From Sphingosinicella xenopeptidilytica (GTDB taxonomy: Bacteria > Pseudomonadota > Alphaproteobacteria > Sphingomonadales > Sphingomonadaceae): a stretch of 64,000 bases of DNA. Under the pieces are notes generated by a model. The model saw only the letters and a list, made by a program, of their open reading frames with translations. It had not been told where the DNA came from and searched no databases. Each line of letters starts with the position of its first letter. Positions within the stretch are counted from its first letter, which is position 1. Positions 8,700-17,912 of this stretch are shown here, piece by piece. The stretch spans positions 186,001 to 250,000 of the forward strand of contig NZ_JBHTIK010000015.1 of the NCBI RefSeq assembly GCF_042676985.1. The letters are read 5' to 3'. A program made the translations under genes and the position numbers.

Positions 8700-9464
8700 C
8701 TAAAGCTCCACCGTCAGCATATCGTATCCAGGTTCGACACCAGGCGGCAAAGCCTTTGCAAGGCTCGCATAATCCATCGTGTTGTCCATGTGCGTGAGGA
8801 TCGCGCGGCGCGGGCGCAGGCGAGCGATCCACGACAACGTGCGGTCGAGATGGCTGTGCGTGGGGTGCGGCTTGCGGCGAAGCGCATCGACGATCCACAG
8901 GTCAACGCCCTTGATGGCATTGTCGGCGGAAAGCGTGAGATCGCTGATGTCGGTGGAATAGGCCATCGAGTGGCCGGCGTGATCGATGCGGAAGCCTGTG
9001 GAACGGATCGGACCGTGCACCTGCTCGAACGGCGTCACCGTCATCGGGCCCACAGTGAACTTCGCGGTAAGTTCGTGCGCCACACAGCTCGGCGGATAGC
9101 CGAGCCCGCCGGCGAATATATAATCGAAGCGCGACTTGAGGACGCGCAACGTATCCGCCGTCGCGTAGCAATCGACGGGCTTTCGCATGATGTGAAAGAC
9201 CTGCCGTAAGTCATCGATTCCATGGGCATGATCGGCGTGATCGTGCGTATAAAGTACGGCATCGATACGCGTGACATTCGCGCTCAAAAGCTGCTCGCGA
9301 AGGTCGGGGCTCGTATCCATGATAATGACATGGCCTTCGGCCTCGACCATCACGGATACGCGGCGGCGGCGGTTCTTCGGCTCCCGGGGATCGCAGGTGC
9401 CCCAATCGTTGCCGATGCGGGGCACACCGCTCGAGGTGCCGCAGCCGAGGACGGTGACCTTCAC
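8700..9464 (-). CDS. MBL-fold metallo-hydrolase (PhnP-like)
   Basis: Metallo-beta-lactamase-fold phosphodiesterase-like enzyme. It starts MKVTVLGCGTSSGVP, has the metal motif THDHADHAHGIDDLR, further ligands in the STDISD and LTHMDNT regions, and a Cys-containing GTCDPREPKNRR near the N-terminus. This pattern is common in the PhnP-like group next to tatD and metG in alphaproteobacteria. It overlaps the end of tatD (9461-9464), so it is in the same operon. The substrate is not clear from sequence. Confidence 0.88.
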   Translation of the reverse strand: MKVTVLGCGTSSGVPRIGNDWGTCDPREPKNRRRRVSVMVEAEGHVIIMDTSPDLREQLLSANVTRIDAVLYTHDHADHAHGIDDLRQVFHIMRKPVDCYATADTLRVLKSRFDYIFAGGLGYPPSCVAHELTAKFTVGPMTVTPFEQVHGPIRSTGFRIDHAGHSMAYSTDISDLTLSADNAIKGVDLWIVDALRRKPHPTHSHLDRTLSWIARLRPRRAILTHMDNTMDYASLAKALPPGVEPGYDMLTVEL

Positions 9465-10234
9465 GGCTTTGCTTTCGTGAACAGCCGGTAGAAGTTCGTG
9501 CTCGTCGCGCGGTCGAGGTCTTCGTAGCGGATGCCGCGCTTTTCGGCGAGGAAGGCGGCGGTGTGCGTCACGAACGCGGGCTCGCAGGTCTTGCCGCGCT
9601 TCGGCACGGGCGCGAGGAACGGCGCATCGGTTTCCACGAGTAGCCGGTCTTCGGGTATTTCCGATGCAAATTCAGCAAGATCGGCGGCGTTCTTGAACGT
9701 GACGATGCCGGATATCGAAATGTAGAAGCCGAGATCGAGCATCTTGCGTCCGAACGCCGGGCTGGCGGTGAAGCAGTGGATGACGGCGCTGTAAGCCCCC
9801 TTCCCCAACTCGTTTTCCATGATCTCCAGCGTGTCCGCTTCCGCGTCGCGCGTGTGGACGATCACCGGCAGGCCCGTCTCGCGCGCGGCGGCGATGTGCC
9901 GGCGGAAACTTTCGCGCTGACGCTCGCGGTCGCTCTTGTCGTAGTAATAATCGAGGCCGGTTTCGCCGATGCCGATGACGCGCGGGTGCTGCGTTGCCGC
10001 AACGAGGCGCGTCTTCTCGATATCCTCGTTGTCCGCCTCGTGCGGGTGAACGCCGACACTCGCCCAGATATCGCTCGTGCCTTCGGCGATACGGATGACG
10101 TCATCCCACTCGCTGCTGCGCGTCGAGATGGCAAGCATCGCAGACACCCCGGCTTCCCGGGCACGGGCAATGACGCCGGCCTGATCCTCGACGAGGCCGG
10201 GGTAGTTCAGGTGGCAGTGGCTATCAACCGGCAT
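9461..10234 (-). CDS. tatD: TatD family metal-dependent hydrolase
   Basis: TIM-barrel metal-dependent deoxyribonuclease family. It shows the N-terminal DSHCHLNYPG, SVGVHPHEAD, IGETGLDYYYDK, PVIVHTRDAE and LVETDAPFLAPVPKRGKTCEP (in parts), the ordered TatD ligands. I chose ATG 10234, which begins MPVDSHCH; the longer frame to 10324 would lie inside metG. The start overlaps the metG stop by 11 bp, suggesting coupled translation. 257 residues is normal. Confidence 0.93.
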   Translation of the reverse strand: MPVDSHCHLNYPGLVEDQAGVIARAREAGVSAMLAISTRSSEWDDVIRIAEGTSDIWASVGVHPHEADNEDIEKTRLVAATQHPRVIGIGETGLDYYYDKSDRERQRESFRRHIAAARETGLPVIVHTRDAEADTLEIMENELGKGAYSAVIHCFTASPAFGRKMLDLGFYISISGIVTFKNAADLAEFASEIPEDRLLVETDAPFLAPVPKRGKTCEPAFVTHTAAFLAEKRGIRYEDLDRATSTNFYRLFTKAKP

Positions 10235-11783
10235 CGGGTTCCGCATCGACATAGCGCGGAAAAACGCCCTGTGGGGCTTCGAGCCGGAAACCGGACGCGG
10301 CGAGACGCGCATACCAGTCGGCACCGAGGCTTGCGAAATCGCGGTCAGCTTCCGGCACGCCCATCTGATCGAGCAGTTTCGCTGCGGACGCCGGGATCAC
10401 CGGCGAGATCGCGACGGCGAGATCGTGGATCGCGCCGAACAGCGTACCGAGCACGACCTTCATACGGTCCGGGTCGGTCTTCTTGAGTTTCCACGGTTCC
10501 TGCGCGTCGATATAGGCGTTGCAGGCGAATACCGCGTGCAGCCATGTTTCGACACCGCGCGACAGGTCGAACGCCTCGAACGCATCACCCAAACGACGGC
10601 AACTGTCCTGGACAAAGGAAATCAATGTCCGGTCATCATCATTGTGCTGCAGAATTTCAGGAAGAACACCATCCAGATTCTTGAAAATCTGAGACAAAGT
10701 GCGCTGCGCAAGATTGCCGAAGCTGTTCGCGAGATCGGCATTCGTGCGCGTCACGATCGCCTCGTGGCTGTAGCTGCCGTCCTGCCCGAATGGCACGTCG
10801 CGTATCAGGAAGTAGCGGAGCTGATCGACGCCGTATTCCTCGGCCATCGCCAGCGGCTCGACGACGTTGCCGAGCGACTTCGACATCTTCTCGCCCTTGT
10901 TGAGCACGAAGCCGTGTCCGAACACCATGCGCGGCAGTTCGACACCGGCGGACATCAGGAACGCGGGCCAATAGACGGCGTGGAAGCGCACGACGTCCTT
11001 GCCGATCACGTGAACGTCGGCAGGCCACCATTTTGTATAGGATTCATCGGGATAGCCCGCGCCGGTGAGGTAATTGCTGAGCGCATCAAGCCACACATAC
11101 ATGACGTGGCCGGGCGCATCCGGCACAGGAATACCCCAATCGAAGCTGGTGCGTGAGATCGAGAGGTCGCTGAGCCCGCCGCGAACGAACTGCAGCATTT
11201 CGTTGCGGCGCGTTGCGGGCTGGATGAAATCCGGGTTCTGCTCATAGAGGTCGAGCAGCGGCTGCTGGTATTTCGAGAGACGGAAGAAATAGCTCTCCTC
11301 GACCGTCCACTCTACGGGCGTGCCCTGCGGCGACAGTTTCTCGCCGCCCTCGCCCGGCACGAGCTCACTCTCGTCGTAATAGGCCTCGTCGCGAACCGAG
11401 TACCAGCCTTCGTAGCGGCCGAGATAAATGTCGCCGTTTGCCTCCATGCGCCGCCAGAGCTCCTGCACGCACGCGTAGTGCGCGGGCTCGGTCGTGCGGA
11501 TAAAGCGATCATGGCTGATGTTGAGACGCGCGCACATCTCCTTGAAATGCTGGACCATTCCATCGACGAACGTGCGCGGATCCGTATCCGTGTTGCGCGC
11601 GGCCTGCGCGATCTTCAGCCCGTGCTCGTCGGTGCCGGTCATGAAGAACACGTCGTCCCCGGCGAGCCGGTGATAACGTGCGATAACGTCCGTCGCGATG
11701 TCCTCATAGGCGTGGCCCATGTGCGGGCGGCCGTTCGGATACGAGATGGCGGTCGTGATGTAGAATTTCCGCTTGGCACTCAT
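10224..11783 (-). CDS. metG: Methionyl-tRNA synthetase
   Basis: Charges tRNA-Met with methionine. Class I motifs are present: the HIGH box as PHMGHAYEDIATD near the N-terminus and KMSKSLGN in the second half, with the anticodon-binding helical domain after it (SFGNLAQR, EPWKLKK). At 519 residues it is the short form without a C-terminal EMAP-like dimerisation domain. I see no CxxC zinc knuckle. It lies between holB and tatD in the long minus-strand run. Confidence 0.96.
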   Translation of the reverse strand: MSAKRKFYITTAISYPNGRPHMGHAYEDIATDVIARYHRLAGDDVFFMTGTDEHGLKIAQAARNTDTDPRTFVDGMVQHFKEMCARLNISHDRFIRTTEPAHYACVQELWRRMEANGDIYLGRYEGWYSVRDEAYYDESELVPGEGGEKLSPQGTPVEWTVEESYFFRLSKYQQPLLDLYEQNPDFIQPATRRNEMLQFVRGGLSDLSISRTSFDWGIPVPDAPGHVMYVWLDALSNYLTGAGYPDESYTKWWPADVHVIGKDVVRFHAVYWPAFLMSAGVELPRMVFGHGFVLNKGEKMSKSLGNVVEPLAMAEEYGVDQLRYFLIRDVPFGQDGSYSHEAIVTRTNADLANSFGNLAQRTLSQIFKNLDGVLPEILQHNDDDRTLISFVQDSCRRLGDAFEAFDLSRGVETWLHAVFACNAYIDAQEPWKLKKTDPDRMKVVLGTLFGAIHDLAVAISPVIPASAAKLLDQMGVPEADRDFASLGADWYARLAASGFRLEAPQGVFPRYVDAEPDAG

Positions 11784-11801
11784 GCGGGGGCGCTTGCTTT
11801 G

Positions 11802-12728
11802 CTACCGGGGGTTGTCGAGTTCGCCCACGTATCCCGCCAGTTCGAACGCGACAACCTGCGGATCGTAGGCAAGCGGCACGGCCTCGGCGGCGAGGGCGTG
11901 GGCCTTCTCCCACAGCTGGAGCGCGCGTGCAAGCGATGCGCCCGTGCGCCCGCGCGCCGCGCCGGCGATGAACGCGGGGACCAGCTCGACAAACGCCTCG
12001 AAGCGCGCCTGCGCGGTCTTGCCGGCAAGCGATTTCGCCAGCGCCATCGCATCGCCCTCCCCCTTCGAAAGCCCGACGAGCGCCTCGGTAAGCTTGCCGA
12101 CATCGAGCCCGGCGAAGCGCAGCGCGCGGCCCGGCGAGCCTTCCGCAAGCGGCACCAGCGCCTCGACCTCCGCCGCGGTGCTGTCGGTGAGTTCGCGGGT
12201 GAGCACCGCGCGCACTTCGGCATCGGCGAGCGGCTGGAAACGGAGCGTGCGGCAGCGAGAGCGGATCGTCGGCAGCAGCCGCACCGGGCTGTGACTGACG
12301 AGAAGGAACAACGTCTTTTCTGGCGGTTCCTCAAGATTCTTGAGGAAGGCATTGGCAGCACTGCGATTCATCTCGTCGGCGGCATCGACGACGACAACCC
12401 GCCAGCCGCCAAGGCCGGGCTTGGACTGGAACAGCGACTGCAGATCGCGGATCTGCTCGACGACGATCTCTGCCCGAAGCGCGCCGCGGTCGTTCAGCCC
12501 GCGCTGGAGAACGCGAAGGTCGGGGTGGCTGCCTGCCTCGATCAGCGCGAGCGCCGGGTGCGGCGGCCCCTTGCCATCGGTGAGCACGAAGCGGGCGAGT
12601 GCGTGCGCCACGCTCGCCTTGCCGATACCGGGCGGGCCGGTGAGCAGCCAGGCGTGATGAACCTTGCCCTGATCCCACGCGGCGCGGAACATCTCCTGCT
12701 GCGCCTGATGCCCGACAATGCCGTTCAC
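11802..12728 (-). CDS. holB: DNA polymerase III delta' subunit
   Basis: Clamp-loader ATPase-like subunit. Features are GIVGHQAQQEMFRAAWDQG, a P-loop GPPGIGKASVAHAL, the Walker B-like VVVVDAADEMNRSAANAFLK (in part), LEEPPEKTLFLLVSH and sensor-1 TIRSRCRTLRFQPL. The four-cysteine zinc module of E. coli delta' is not evident. The start overlaps the tmk stop (ATGA-type), the common tmk-holB coupling. 308 residues. Confidence 0.94.
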   Translation of the reverse strand: MNGIVGHQAQQEMFRAAWDQGKVHHAWLLTGPPGIGKASVAHALARFVLTDGKGPPHPALALIEAGSHPDLRVLQRGLNDRGALRAEIVVEQIRDLQSLFQSKPGLGGWRVVVVDAADEMNRSAANAFLKNLEEPPEKTLFLLVSHSPVRLLPTIRSRCRTLRFQPLADAEVRAVLTRELTDSTAAEVEALVPLAEGSPGRALRFAGLDVGKLTEALVGLSKGEGDAMALAKSLAGKTAQARFEAFVELVPAFIAGAARGRTGASLARALQLWEKAHALAAEAVPLAYDPQVVAFELAGYVGELDNPR

Positions 12729-13336
12729 AGGCCGAAACGCTCCGCGACGACCGTCCAGACGCGATCGGTGACGTCATCGACTGTTGCGTGGCTCGGGATT
12801 ACGGTCACATCAGGGAAGCTCAGGAAGCGTTCGCGCACGGCGTTGTGGAAGGCCGGCGGCTCGCCCTCGAAGCGGGCCTCTCCCCCTGCCCGCCCCGCAG
12901 CGCGGGCAAGGCCGAGAGCAGGATCGACATCAAGCACGATTGTGAGATCGGGCCAGAGGTCGCCGGTCGCGAACGCATGGAGCCGCCGCAGTTCAGCCTC
13001 GTCGAGCCCGCGCGCCGCGCCCTGATACGCGAGTGTCGAGTGCACATAGCGGTCGCAGAGCACCCATTTGCTCTCAGCAAGCGCAGGACGGATGAGGCGC
13101 GCGACGTGATCGGCGCGGGCGGCATTCACCAGTAAGGCCTCGACGCGTCCATCCCAACGCCCCGGCTCGCCCTCGACAAGCAGGCTTCGGATATCCTCCG
13201 CGCCGGGCGTGCCGCCAGGCTCGCGCGTGGTGATGACAACGACATCCTGCGCGGAGAGACGCGCGGCGAGGCGGCGGAGCTGGGTGCTCTTGCCGCTGCC
13301 CTCTCCGCCTTCGAAGCTGATGAAGCGTCCGCCCAC
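12725..13336 (-). CDS. tmk: Thymidylate kinase
   Basis: Phosphorylates dTMP to dTDP. It has the P-loop FEGGEGSGKSTQLRRL, the DR(Y) motif CDRYVHSTLAYQG, the TREPGGTPGAEDIR segment and a LID-like region around RAAGRAGGEARFEGEP. 203 residues, normal. It starts 6 bp after the dac gene stop and overlaps holB by 4 bp, so it belongs to the same operon. Confidence 0.96.
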   Translation of the reverse strand: MGGRFISFEGGEGSGKSTQLRRLAARLSAQDVVVITTREPGGTPGAEDIRSLLVEGEPGRWDGRVEALLVNAARADHVARLIRPALAESKWVLCDRYVHSTLAYQGAARGLDEAELRRLHAFATGDLWPDLTIVLDVDPALGLARAAGRAGGEARFEGEPPAFHNAVRERFLSFPDVTVIPSHATVDDVTDRVWTVVAERFGL

Positions 13337-13342
13337 GCGGCC

Positions 13343-14497
13343 TCAGCCGCCGAACACGTGCCTGAACGCCGCCATCATGCGGCCGAACGGCCCCGCCTTC
13401 TCCACCGCCTCGGCAGCGACCAGCGGCACGCGCTGCTCGGCGAGGCCAGGCACGGTGAGGACGAGTTCGGCGATCTTCTGGCCCTTGGCGATCGGCGCGG
13501 AAATCGGCCCGTCGTAGACGATCTTCGCCCCCACGCCGGAGACGATCGCCTTCGGCACCGAAACCGCCGTGCCCGGCGCGGCGGTGACGCCCACGTCCGG
13601 CGCATCGCCGAGAAACACGGGCGCGCGCAGCGCCACCTTGCCGTTTGTGAGGATCGGCTTCGCATCCCACGCGCCGAAGCCCCATTCCATCAGGCGGATC
13701 GATTCCTTGACGCGCTCGTCCCACGAGGTGAGCCCCGAGACGACCATGACGAGGCGGCGCCCGTCCTGCTCGGCCGAACCGGTGAAGCCGAAGCCCGCCG
13801 CCTCGGTGTGGCCGGTCTTGAGGCCGTCCGCGCCGCGTACCTTGCCCAGAATGGGGTTGCGGTTCGGCTGCGTGATTGGCGCGCCGCCCATCGTCTGGCC
13901 CCAGGTGAAGCTGTCGACCGCGTAGAACTGCTTGTAGAGTTCCGGATAGTCCTTGATCGTCCGCTCGGCGATGATCGCGAGATCGTGCGGCGTCACCACC
14001 TGCCGGTCATCAGGCCAGCCGTTCGAATTGGTGAAGTGCGAGCCCTTGAGGCCGAGCTTCTTCGCCTCCGCGTTCATCAGATCGACGAACGCGTCCTCGG
14101 TGCCCGAAATCCCCTCGGCGAGCACGACGCAGGCGTCGTTCCCCGAAAGCGTGACGATACCGTGCAGCAGATCCTCGACCGAGACTTCCTGATCGACCGA
14201 CAGGAACATCGTGGAGCCCGCCTTGGGCCCATGCCACTTTTCCCACGTTTCCGCGCGCACGCGGAACTTCTGGTCAAGCTTCAGCTTGCCCTGCTTCACG
14301 AGATCGAAGGCGACGTGCGTCGTCATCATCTTCGCCATCGAAGCCGGAGGCATCTGCTGATCGGCCGCCTGCGAAAAGAGCACGGCGCCGGTGCTCATGT
14401 CCTTCAGGTACGCGAAGGGCGCGAGGCTCTGGTAGTTGGCGGCGGCGGGGACGGCGAAAGCCAGCATAAGGGCCGAGATCGGCGCGGCAAGACGCAT
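13343..14497 (-). CDS. D-alanyl-D-alanine carboxypeptidase (PBP5/6, DacC/DacF family)
   Basis: Periplasmic serine peptidase that trims the peptidoglycan stem peptide. A signal peptide (LAAPISALMLAFAVPAAA) is followed by the three penicillin-binding motifs: SxxK in ASMAKMMT, SGN in TLSGNDACVV and KTG in GLKTGHTEAAG. The C-terminal beta domain (around KIVYDGPISAPIAKGQKIAE) and a terminal amphipathic helix (GRMMAAFRHVF) fit the PBP5 class. 384 residues. It sits upstream of tmk, as in many sphingomonads. Confidence 0.94.
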   Translation of the reverse strand: MRLAAPISALMLAFAVPAAANYQSLAPFAYLKDMSTGAVLFSQAADQQMPPASMAKMMTTHVAFDLVKQGKLKLDQKFRVRAETWEKWHGPKAGSTMFLSVDQEVSVEDLLHGIVTLSGNDACVVLAEGISGTEDAFVDLMNAEAKKLGLKGSHFTNSNGWPDDRQVVTPHDLAIIAERTIKDYPELYKQFYAVDSFTWGQTMGGAPITQPNRNPILGKVRGADGLKTGHTEAAGFGFTGSAEQDGRRLVMVVSGLTSWDERVKESIRLMEWGFGAWDAKPILTNGKVALRAPVFLGDAPDVGVTAAPGTAVSVPKAIVSGVGAKIVYDGPISAPIAKGQKIAELVLTVPGLAEQRVPLVAAEAVEKAGPFGRMMAAFRHVFGG

Positions 14498-14608
14498 CGC
14501 TTGAATTCACTCCTTCTGATCAGCTTCTGCGGAAACCGTCGGGCCCGCACGAGTCTTGACGCAGCTATAGCCCGCGTCCGAAGGCTCCGCCAGCGCGGAC
14601 GGACGAGC

Positions 14609-15427
14609 CTACGACAGCTTGAAGAACAGCAAGAACGCGAGCGCCCGGTTCAGCGCCGCCATGTCGTCTGCGCGAAAGCTGACAGTGTTGGCGCCGAGGC
14701 GGCGAAACATCGGCAGGAAGGCGAGTACTTCGACCGCGAGGCGGTCGACCAGCGTGAGTTCCACGTCGATCGGGCCGTCCTGCGTCACGAGCCTTGCCTT
14801 CTGCCGCGCGGCGACCGCGCGCGCGGCGGCGGCTTCAAGCGTGGCGCACACTGTTTCAGGGGACGGCGACATGGCTGAGAACGTGCCGCAGGCGCGCTTG
14901 GTGGTAACCTGCTCGACAGGGCCGAGCGCAGGCCCGTTCTTTTCGATGAAAACGTCGTCGCCAGATATCATTAGCAGCGGCACGCCGAACTGGCCTGCAG
15001 TCGCGGCGCTGATGAAAGCTTCGTCGGCCTCGCGGCCATTCAGCTTCACGCTGCGGATGCCGCGGCTCGACATGGTGTGCGCCATCGTGCCCGCGCTGTC
15101 CGCTGCGCCGGCGTGGTAACCGATCAACATCGCGCCGGCATAATCGCCGACCTCGATCCCCTGCATCATCAGCAGCGGGCGCGGCCACGAGCGGACGAGC
15201 CACGTGCCGGGCGGCATCCTGTTTGCAAGGATCGACAGGCCGTTGCCGTGGGAATCGCATACGACGCACTCGGTGACGCCCGCCGCCTGCGCGCCGCGCA
15301 CAACGGCGAGCACCTCGTTTGTCATCAACTCACGCGCGGCGGCATATTCGAAACCTTCCGGCCCCGCCTGCTCGCGCGACACGATCCCGGCCACGCCTTC
15401 GATGTCTGCGGAAATGAAGAGCCGCAT
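14609..15427 (-). CDS. M55 family metallopeptidase (DppA-like D-aminopeptidase)
   Basis: Zinc D-aminopeptidase-family protein, perhaps recycling D-amino-acid peptides from the cell wall. From ATG 15427 it begins MRLFISADIEGVAG with the metal ligands Asp8 and Glu10. Further motifs are CDSHGNGLSILA, MLIGYHAGA with a ligand His, and LLMISGDD. The frame is open further upstream, but only this start places the SADIEG motif at the N-terminus as in DppA. 272 residues. It lies between rlpA and the carboxypeptidase gene, consistent with a cell-wall role. Confidence 0.88.
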   Translation of the reverse strand: MRLFISADIEGVAGIVSREQAGPEGFEYAAARELMTNEVLAVVRGAQAAGVTECVVCDSHGNGLSILANRMPPGTWLVRSWPRPLLMMQGIEVGDYAGAMLIGYHAGAADSAGTMAHTMSSRGIRSVKLNGREADEAFISAATAGQFGVPLLMISGDDVFIEKNGPALGPVEQVTTKRACGTFSAMSPSPETVCATLEAAAARAVAARQKARLVTQDGPIDVELTLVDRLAVEVLAFLPMFRRLGANTVSFRADDMAALNRALAFLLFFKLS

Positions 15428-15458
15428 GTGTTGTCCTGCCCCCTGAGTGCTCTGAAAT

Positions 15459-16226
15459 TCAGGCCGTCGGTTTGAGCCCGACGACGCGCGCTTCCGCATA
15501 GCCCGCCGCCTGAAGCTGTGCCAGCACCGCTGTGGCACTCGCTTCGTCGGCGAAAGGTCCGACGCGAACGCGGTAAAAGCCCGCGCCAGTGGAGCTGACG
15601 TTGCTGACGCCGAAGCGGGTGAGTTCCGCCGCCAGGCTGGAGGCGCGGCCGCGATCGGAGAGCGCCGCGACCTGCACGAAGATCTCGCCGACGGGCGCCG
15701 CTATGACCGGGGCCGGGGCCGGCGGGGATGGCAGAGCGGCCACAACCACCGCAGGCTGTTGCCCCTTCGGATAGATGCGCTTCACGTGCACCCGCGCCGT
15801 GCCCTGCTGCTCGACCCCGAGAAGCTGCGCGGAGCGGCGCGACAGATCGATGATGCGGTCCTTCGCGAACGGCCCGCGATCGTTGACGCGCACGACGAGC
15901 TTGCGGCCGTTTTCGAGGTTCGTCACCTCCACATAGCTCGGCATCGGCAGCGTGCGGTGCGCGGCAGTGACGTCATTCTCGTCGAACTGCTCGCCGTTCG
16001 CAGTGGACTTGCCGTGGAACGTGGGGCCGTACCACGAGGCGGTGCCGGTTTCCTGATAGTGCGGATCGTCGGAGGGGTAATACCACTTGCCCGCGATCTG
16101 ATAGGGATTGCCGACCTTGTAGGTGCCCGCGCTCTTCGGCGCCTGCACGCTACCGGCGCACGCGGAGAGCAGCGGCAGCAGCAGGAACGGCACAACGCCG
16201 CACCGGAAAGACCGAAGACCGCTCAT
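15459..16226 (-). CDS. rlpA: RlpA-type septal lytic transglycosylase with SPOR domain
   Basis: Lipoprotein that cleaves denuded glycan strands at the septum. ATG 16226 gives a signal sequence with lipobox LLSAC. The double-psi beta-barrel domain follows: TGTASWYGPTFHGKSTANGE, AAHRTLPMPSYVEVTN, VVRVNDRGPF and IIDLSRRSAQLLG, with the usual catalytic-type Asp in the NDRGPF segment. A Pro/Ala linker leads to a C-terminal SPOR domain (FVQVAALSDRGRASSLAAEL, YRVRVGPFADEASA) that binds denuded glycan. 255 residues. It is 74 bp downstream of mltB. Confidence 0.93.
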   Translation of the reverse strand: MSGLRSFRCGVVPFLLLPLLSACAGSVQAPKSAGTYKVGNPYQIAGKWYYPSDDPHYQETGTASWYGPTFHGKSTANGEQFDENDVTAAHRTLPMPSYVEVTNLENGRKLVVRVNDRGPFAKDRIIDLSRRSAQLLGVEQQGTARVHVKRIYPKGQQPAVVVAALPSPPAPAPVIAAPVGEIFVQVAALSDRGRASSLAAELTRFGVSNVSSTGAGFYRVRVGPFADEASATAVLAQLQAAGYAEARVVGLKPTA

Positions 16227-16300
16227 GAAACTCTTCCCCCGCCGAACATGTGGTGCGGGAACTGGAATCACCGAACGGCGGCGCAGTCAAGCGCGCAGTA

Positions 16301-17374
16301 TCAGCTTCCGCTGCGCAGCTGGTCCGCGAGCAGGCCCACCGAAAGTGCGTAGAAGTTCGAGCAGTTGTAGGCGAGCAGCGAACGGAAGTTGCCGTAGGCG
16401 AGATAGGCGCCCTTGCCGGGACCATCGGGCTCGACGAGCGTCGCGAGCGTGTCGTCGGCGGGCCACGTGCGGCCGTCCTGCGGCTGTAGGCCGAGTTCGC
16501 GCCATTCCTTCACGGGAATCCAGCGGCTGTGCTTCGCAAGCACGCGCGTGCAGCTTTTGGGCTCGATGGTGTTGAGGACGCGGATGCGGTCCAGCGCTGC
16601 GGGCACGGATACGCGCATCGCCCAGTCGCCGCCCGTCACCCAGCCGTTGTTCTTGAGGTAGTTCGCGATGGAGGCGGCGGTGTCCGCGCGGCTCTGCCAG
16701 ATGTCCGCCTTGCCGTCACCGTCGAAATCGACCGCGTTCGTCAGGTAGGAGGAGGGCAGGAACTGCGGGTTGCCGGTGGCCCCCGCCCACGAGCCGACCA
16801 GCTGGCTGCGCGGCACGCCGCTGTCGATCATCCGGAGCGCCGCGATCAGCTCGCGCGTGAACAGGGCCTCGCGGCGACCATCGAACGCGAGACTCGCGAG
16901 CGAGCGGACGAGGTCGAAATTGCCCGTGTAGCCGCCGTAGCTCGTTTCCATGCCCCAGATACCGAGCATGATCTCGGGCGGCACGCCGTAACGGCTCTCG
17001 ACGGCGCGGAGCGTCGGGCCGAGGTCGGCGGCGAGGCGCTTGCCGGGGTTGATGCGCGCGGGGACGAGGCGCGCGGCGAGATAATCGCTGAACAGCGGCA
17101 CGTTCTGCGGGCGGCTGTCGTCTGGCTGGGCGCGGTCCAGCGCCACGACGCGCGGGCTGTAGGTGAGGCGGTCAAGCGCGCTCGAAAGTGTCGCGGCGCT
17201 GATCCCCTCTCCCGCCGCGCGGGCACGGAAATCGGCGAGCCATGCCTGGAAACGCATCTGCGTGGAAGGCTCGGGCGGCGCTTCAGCGGTTGAAGTTTCG
17301 GCCGCTGGCATCTGCGCGGAAGACGCGGCCGGAGCAAGCAGGGCCACGGCGATTGCCGCAAAGCGCAGGATCAA
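16301..17374 (-). CDS. mltB: Lytic murein transglycosylase (MltB family)
   Basis: Periplasmic peptidoglycan lytic transglycosylase. An N-terminal signal peptide (FAAIAVALLAPAASSA) is followed by the SLT-type domain: AWLADFRARAAGEGIS, the catalytic Glu in GIWGMETSYGGYTG, GSWAGATGNPQFLPSSYL and VDFDGDGKADIWQS, all MltB signatures. 357 residues. It is the first gene of the long minus-strand run and is divergent from the tRNA-Ser gene 78 bp away. Confidence 0.93.
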   Translation of the reverse strand: MILRFAAIAVALLAPAASSAQMPAAETSTAEAPPEPSTQMRFQAWLADFRARAAGEGISAATLSSALDRLTYSPRVVALDRAQPDDSRPQNVPLFSDYLAARLVPARINPGKRLAADLGPTLRAVESRYGVPPEIMLGIWGMETSYGGYTGNFDLVRSLASLAFDGRREALFTRELIAALRMIDSGVPRSQLVGSWAGATGNPQFLPSSYLTNAVDFDGDGKADIWQSRADTAASIANYLKNNGWVTGGDWAMRVSVPAALDRIRVLNTIEPKSCTRVLAKHSRWIPVKEWRELGLQPQDGRTWPADDTLATLVEPDGPGKGAYLAYGNFRSLLAYNCSNFYALSVGLLADQLRSGS

Positions 17375-17452
17375 GATTTCTCTCCTTCAGCCGGGCAGCC
17401 CAGCCTACATGCTTGAAACCGCAATCCCAATAGGCGATGAGACGCCCGCAGC

Positions 17453-17542
17453 GGACAGGTGGCCGAGTGGTTTAAGGCAGCGGTCTTGAAAACCGCCGTG
17501 CGGGTAACCGTACCGTGGGTTCGAATCCCACCCTGTCCGCCA
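17453..17542 (+). tRNA. tRNA-Ser(UGA)
   Basis: The acceptor stem pairs GGACAGG (17453-17459) with CCTGTCC (17532-17538). The discriminator is G73, with an encoded CCA at 17540-17542. The anticodon stem GCGGT/ACCGC frames a CTTGAAA loop with anticodon TGA. A long variable arm (GTGCGGGTAACCGTAC) and T-loop GGTTCGAATCC are typical of tRNA-Ser. Its 3' end is the left boundary of the accessory island and probably the attachment site of an integrated element. Confidence 0.95.
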
Positions 17543-17715
17543 TTCACGCCTAAGCTATTGATATAAAAGGAAATTATTCCAGAAAGTGGCGCGGTTCCGC
17601 GCCGTTTGCGGAGGTGGTCCGGTCTGCAGAGAGCGTATCTGGAGCAACATTTGGTCCCTCTGGCGGCTTTTTCTCCGTCGCCCATTTCGGCAGTACGGAG
17701 TGGCCGCAGCGATGG
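17520..17715. repeat. Direct repeat copy A (tRNA-Ser 3' end plus structured downstream block)
   Basis: The last 23 nt of the tRNA gene and a block of about 165 nt after it (from 17551) recur at an offset of exactly 393 bp as copy B. The shared block starts at the ATTGATATAAAAGG segment and contains a hairpin GGCGCGG/CCGCGCC. No gene is evident in 17543-18176 apart from these repeats. Confidence 0.85.
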
Positions 17716-17912
17716 GTGCATCATGCGCGCGATCGTAGGAGGGCCCCGATCCACCAGAGATGGCAACCTTGGAACCGACCTGTTGCAGACTACCGGATTC
17801 TCTCGGTACGGACTTATTGCCTAGCAGGAGGTGTGTGGTGCAGACCGGACTGAACGATGCAGGTCAATATTATCGCGTGATTTCCGGGGGTTACACGACC
17901 CCAGTCTGATGT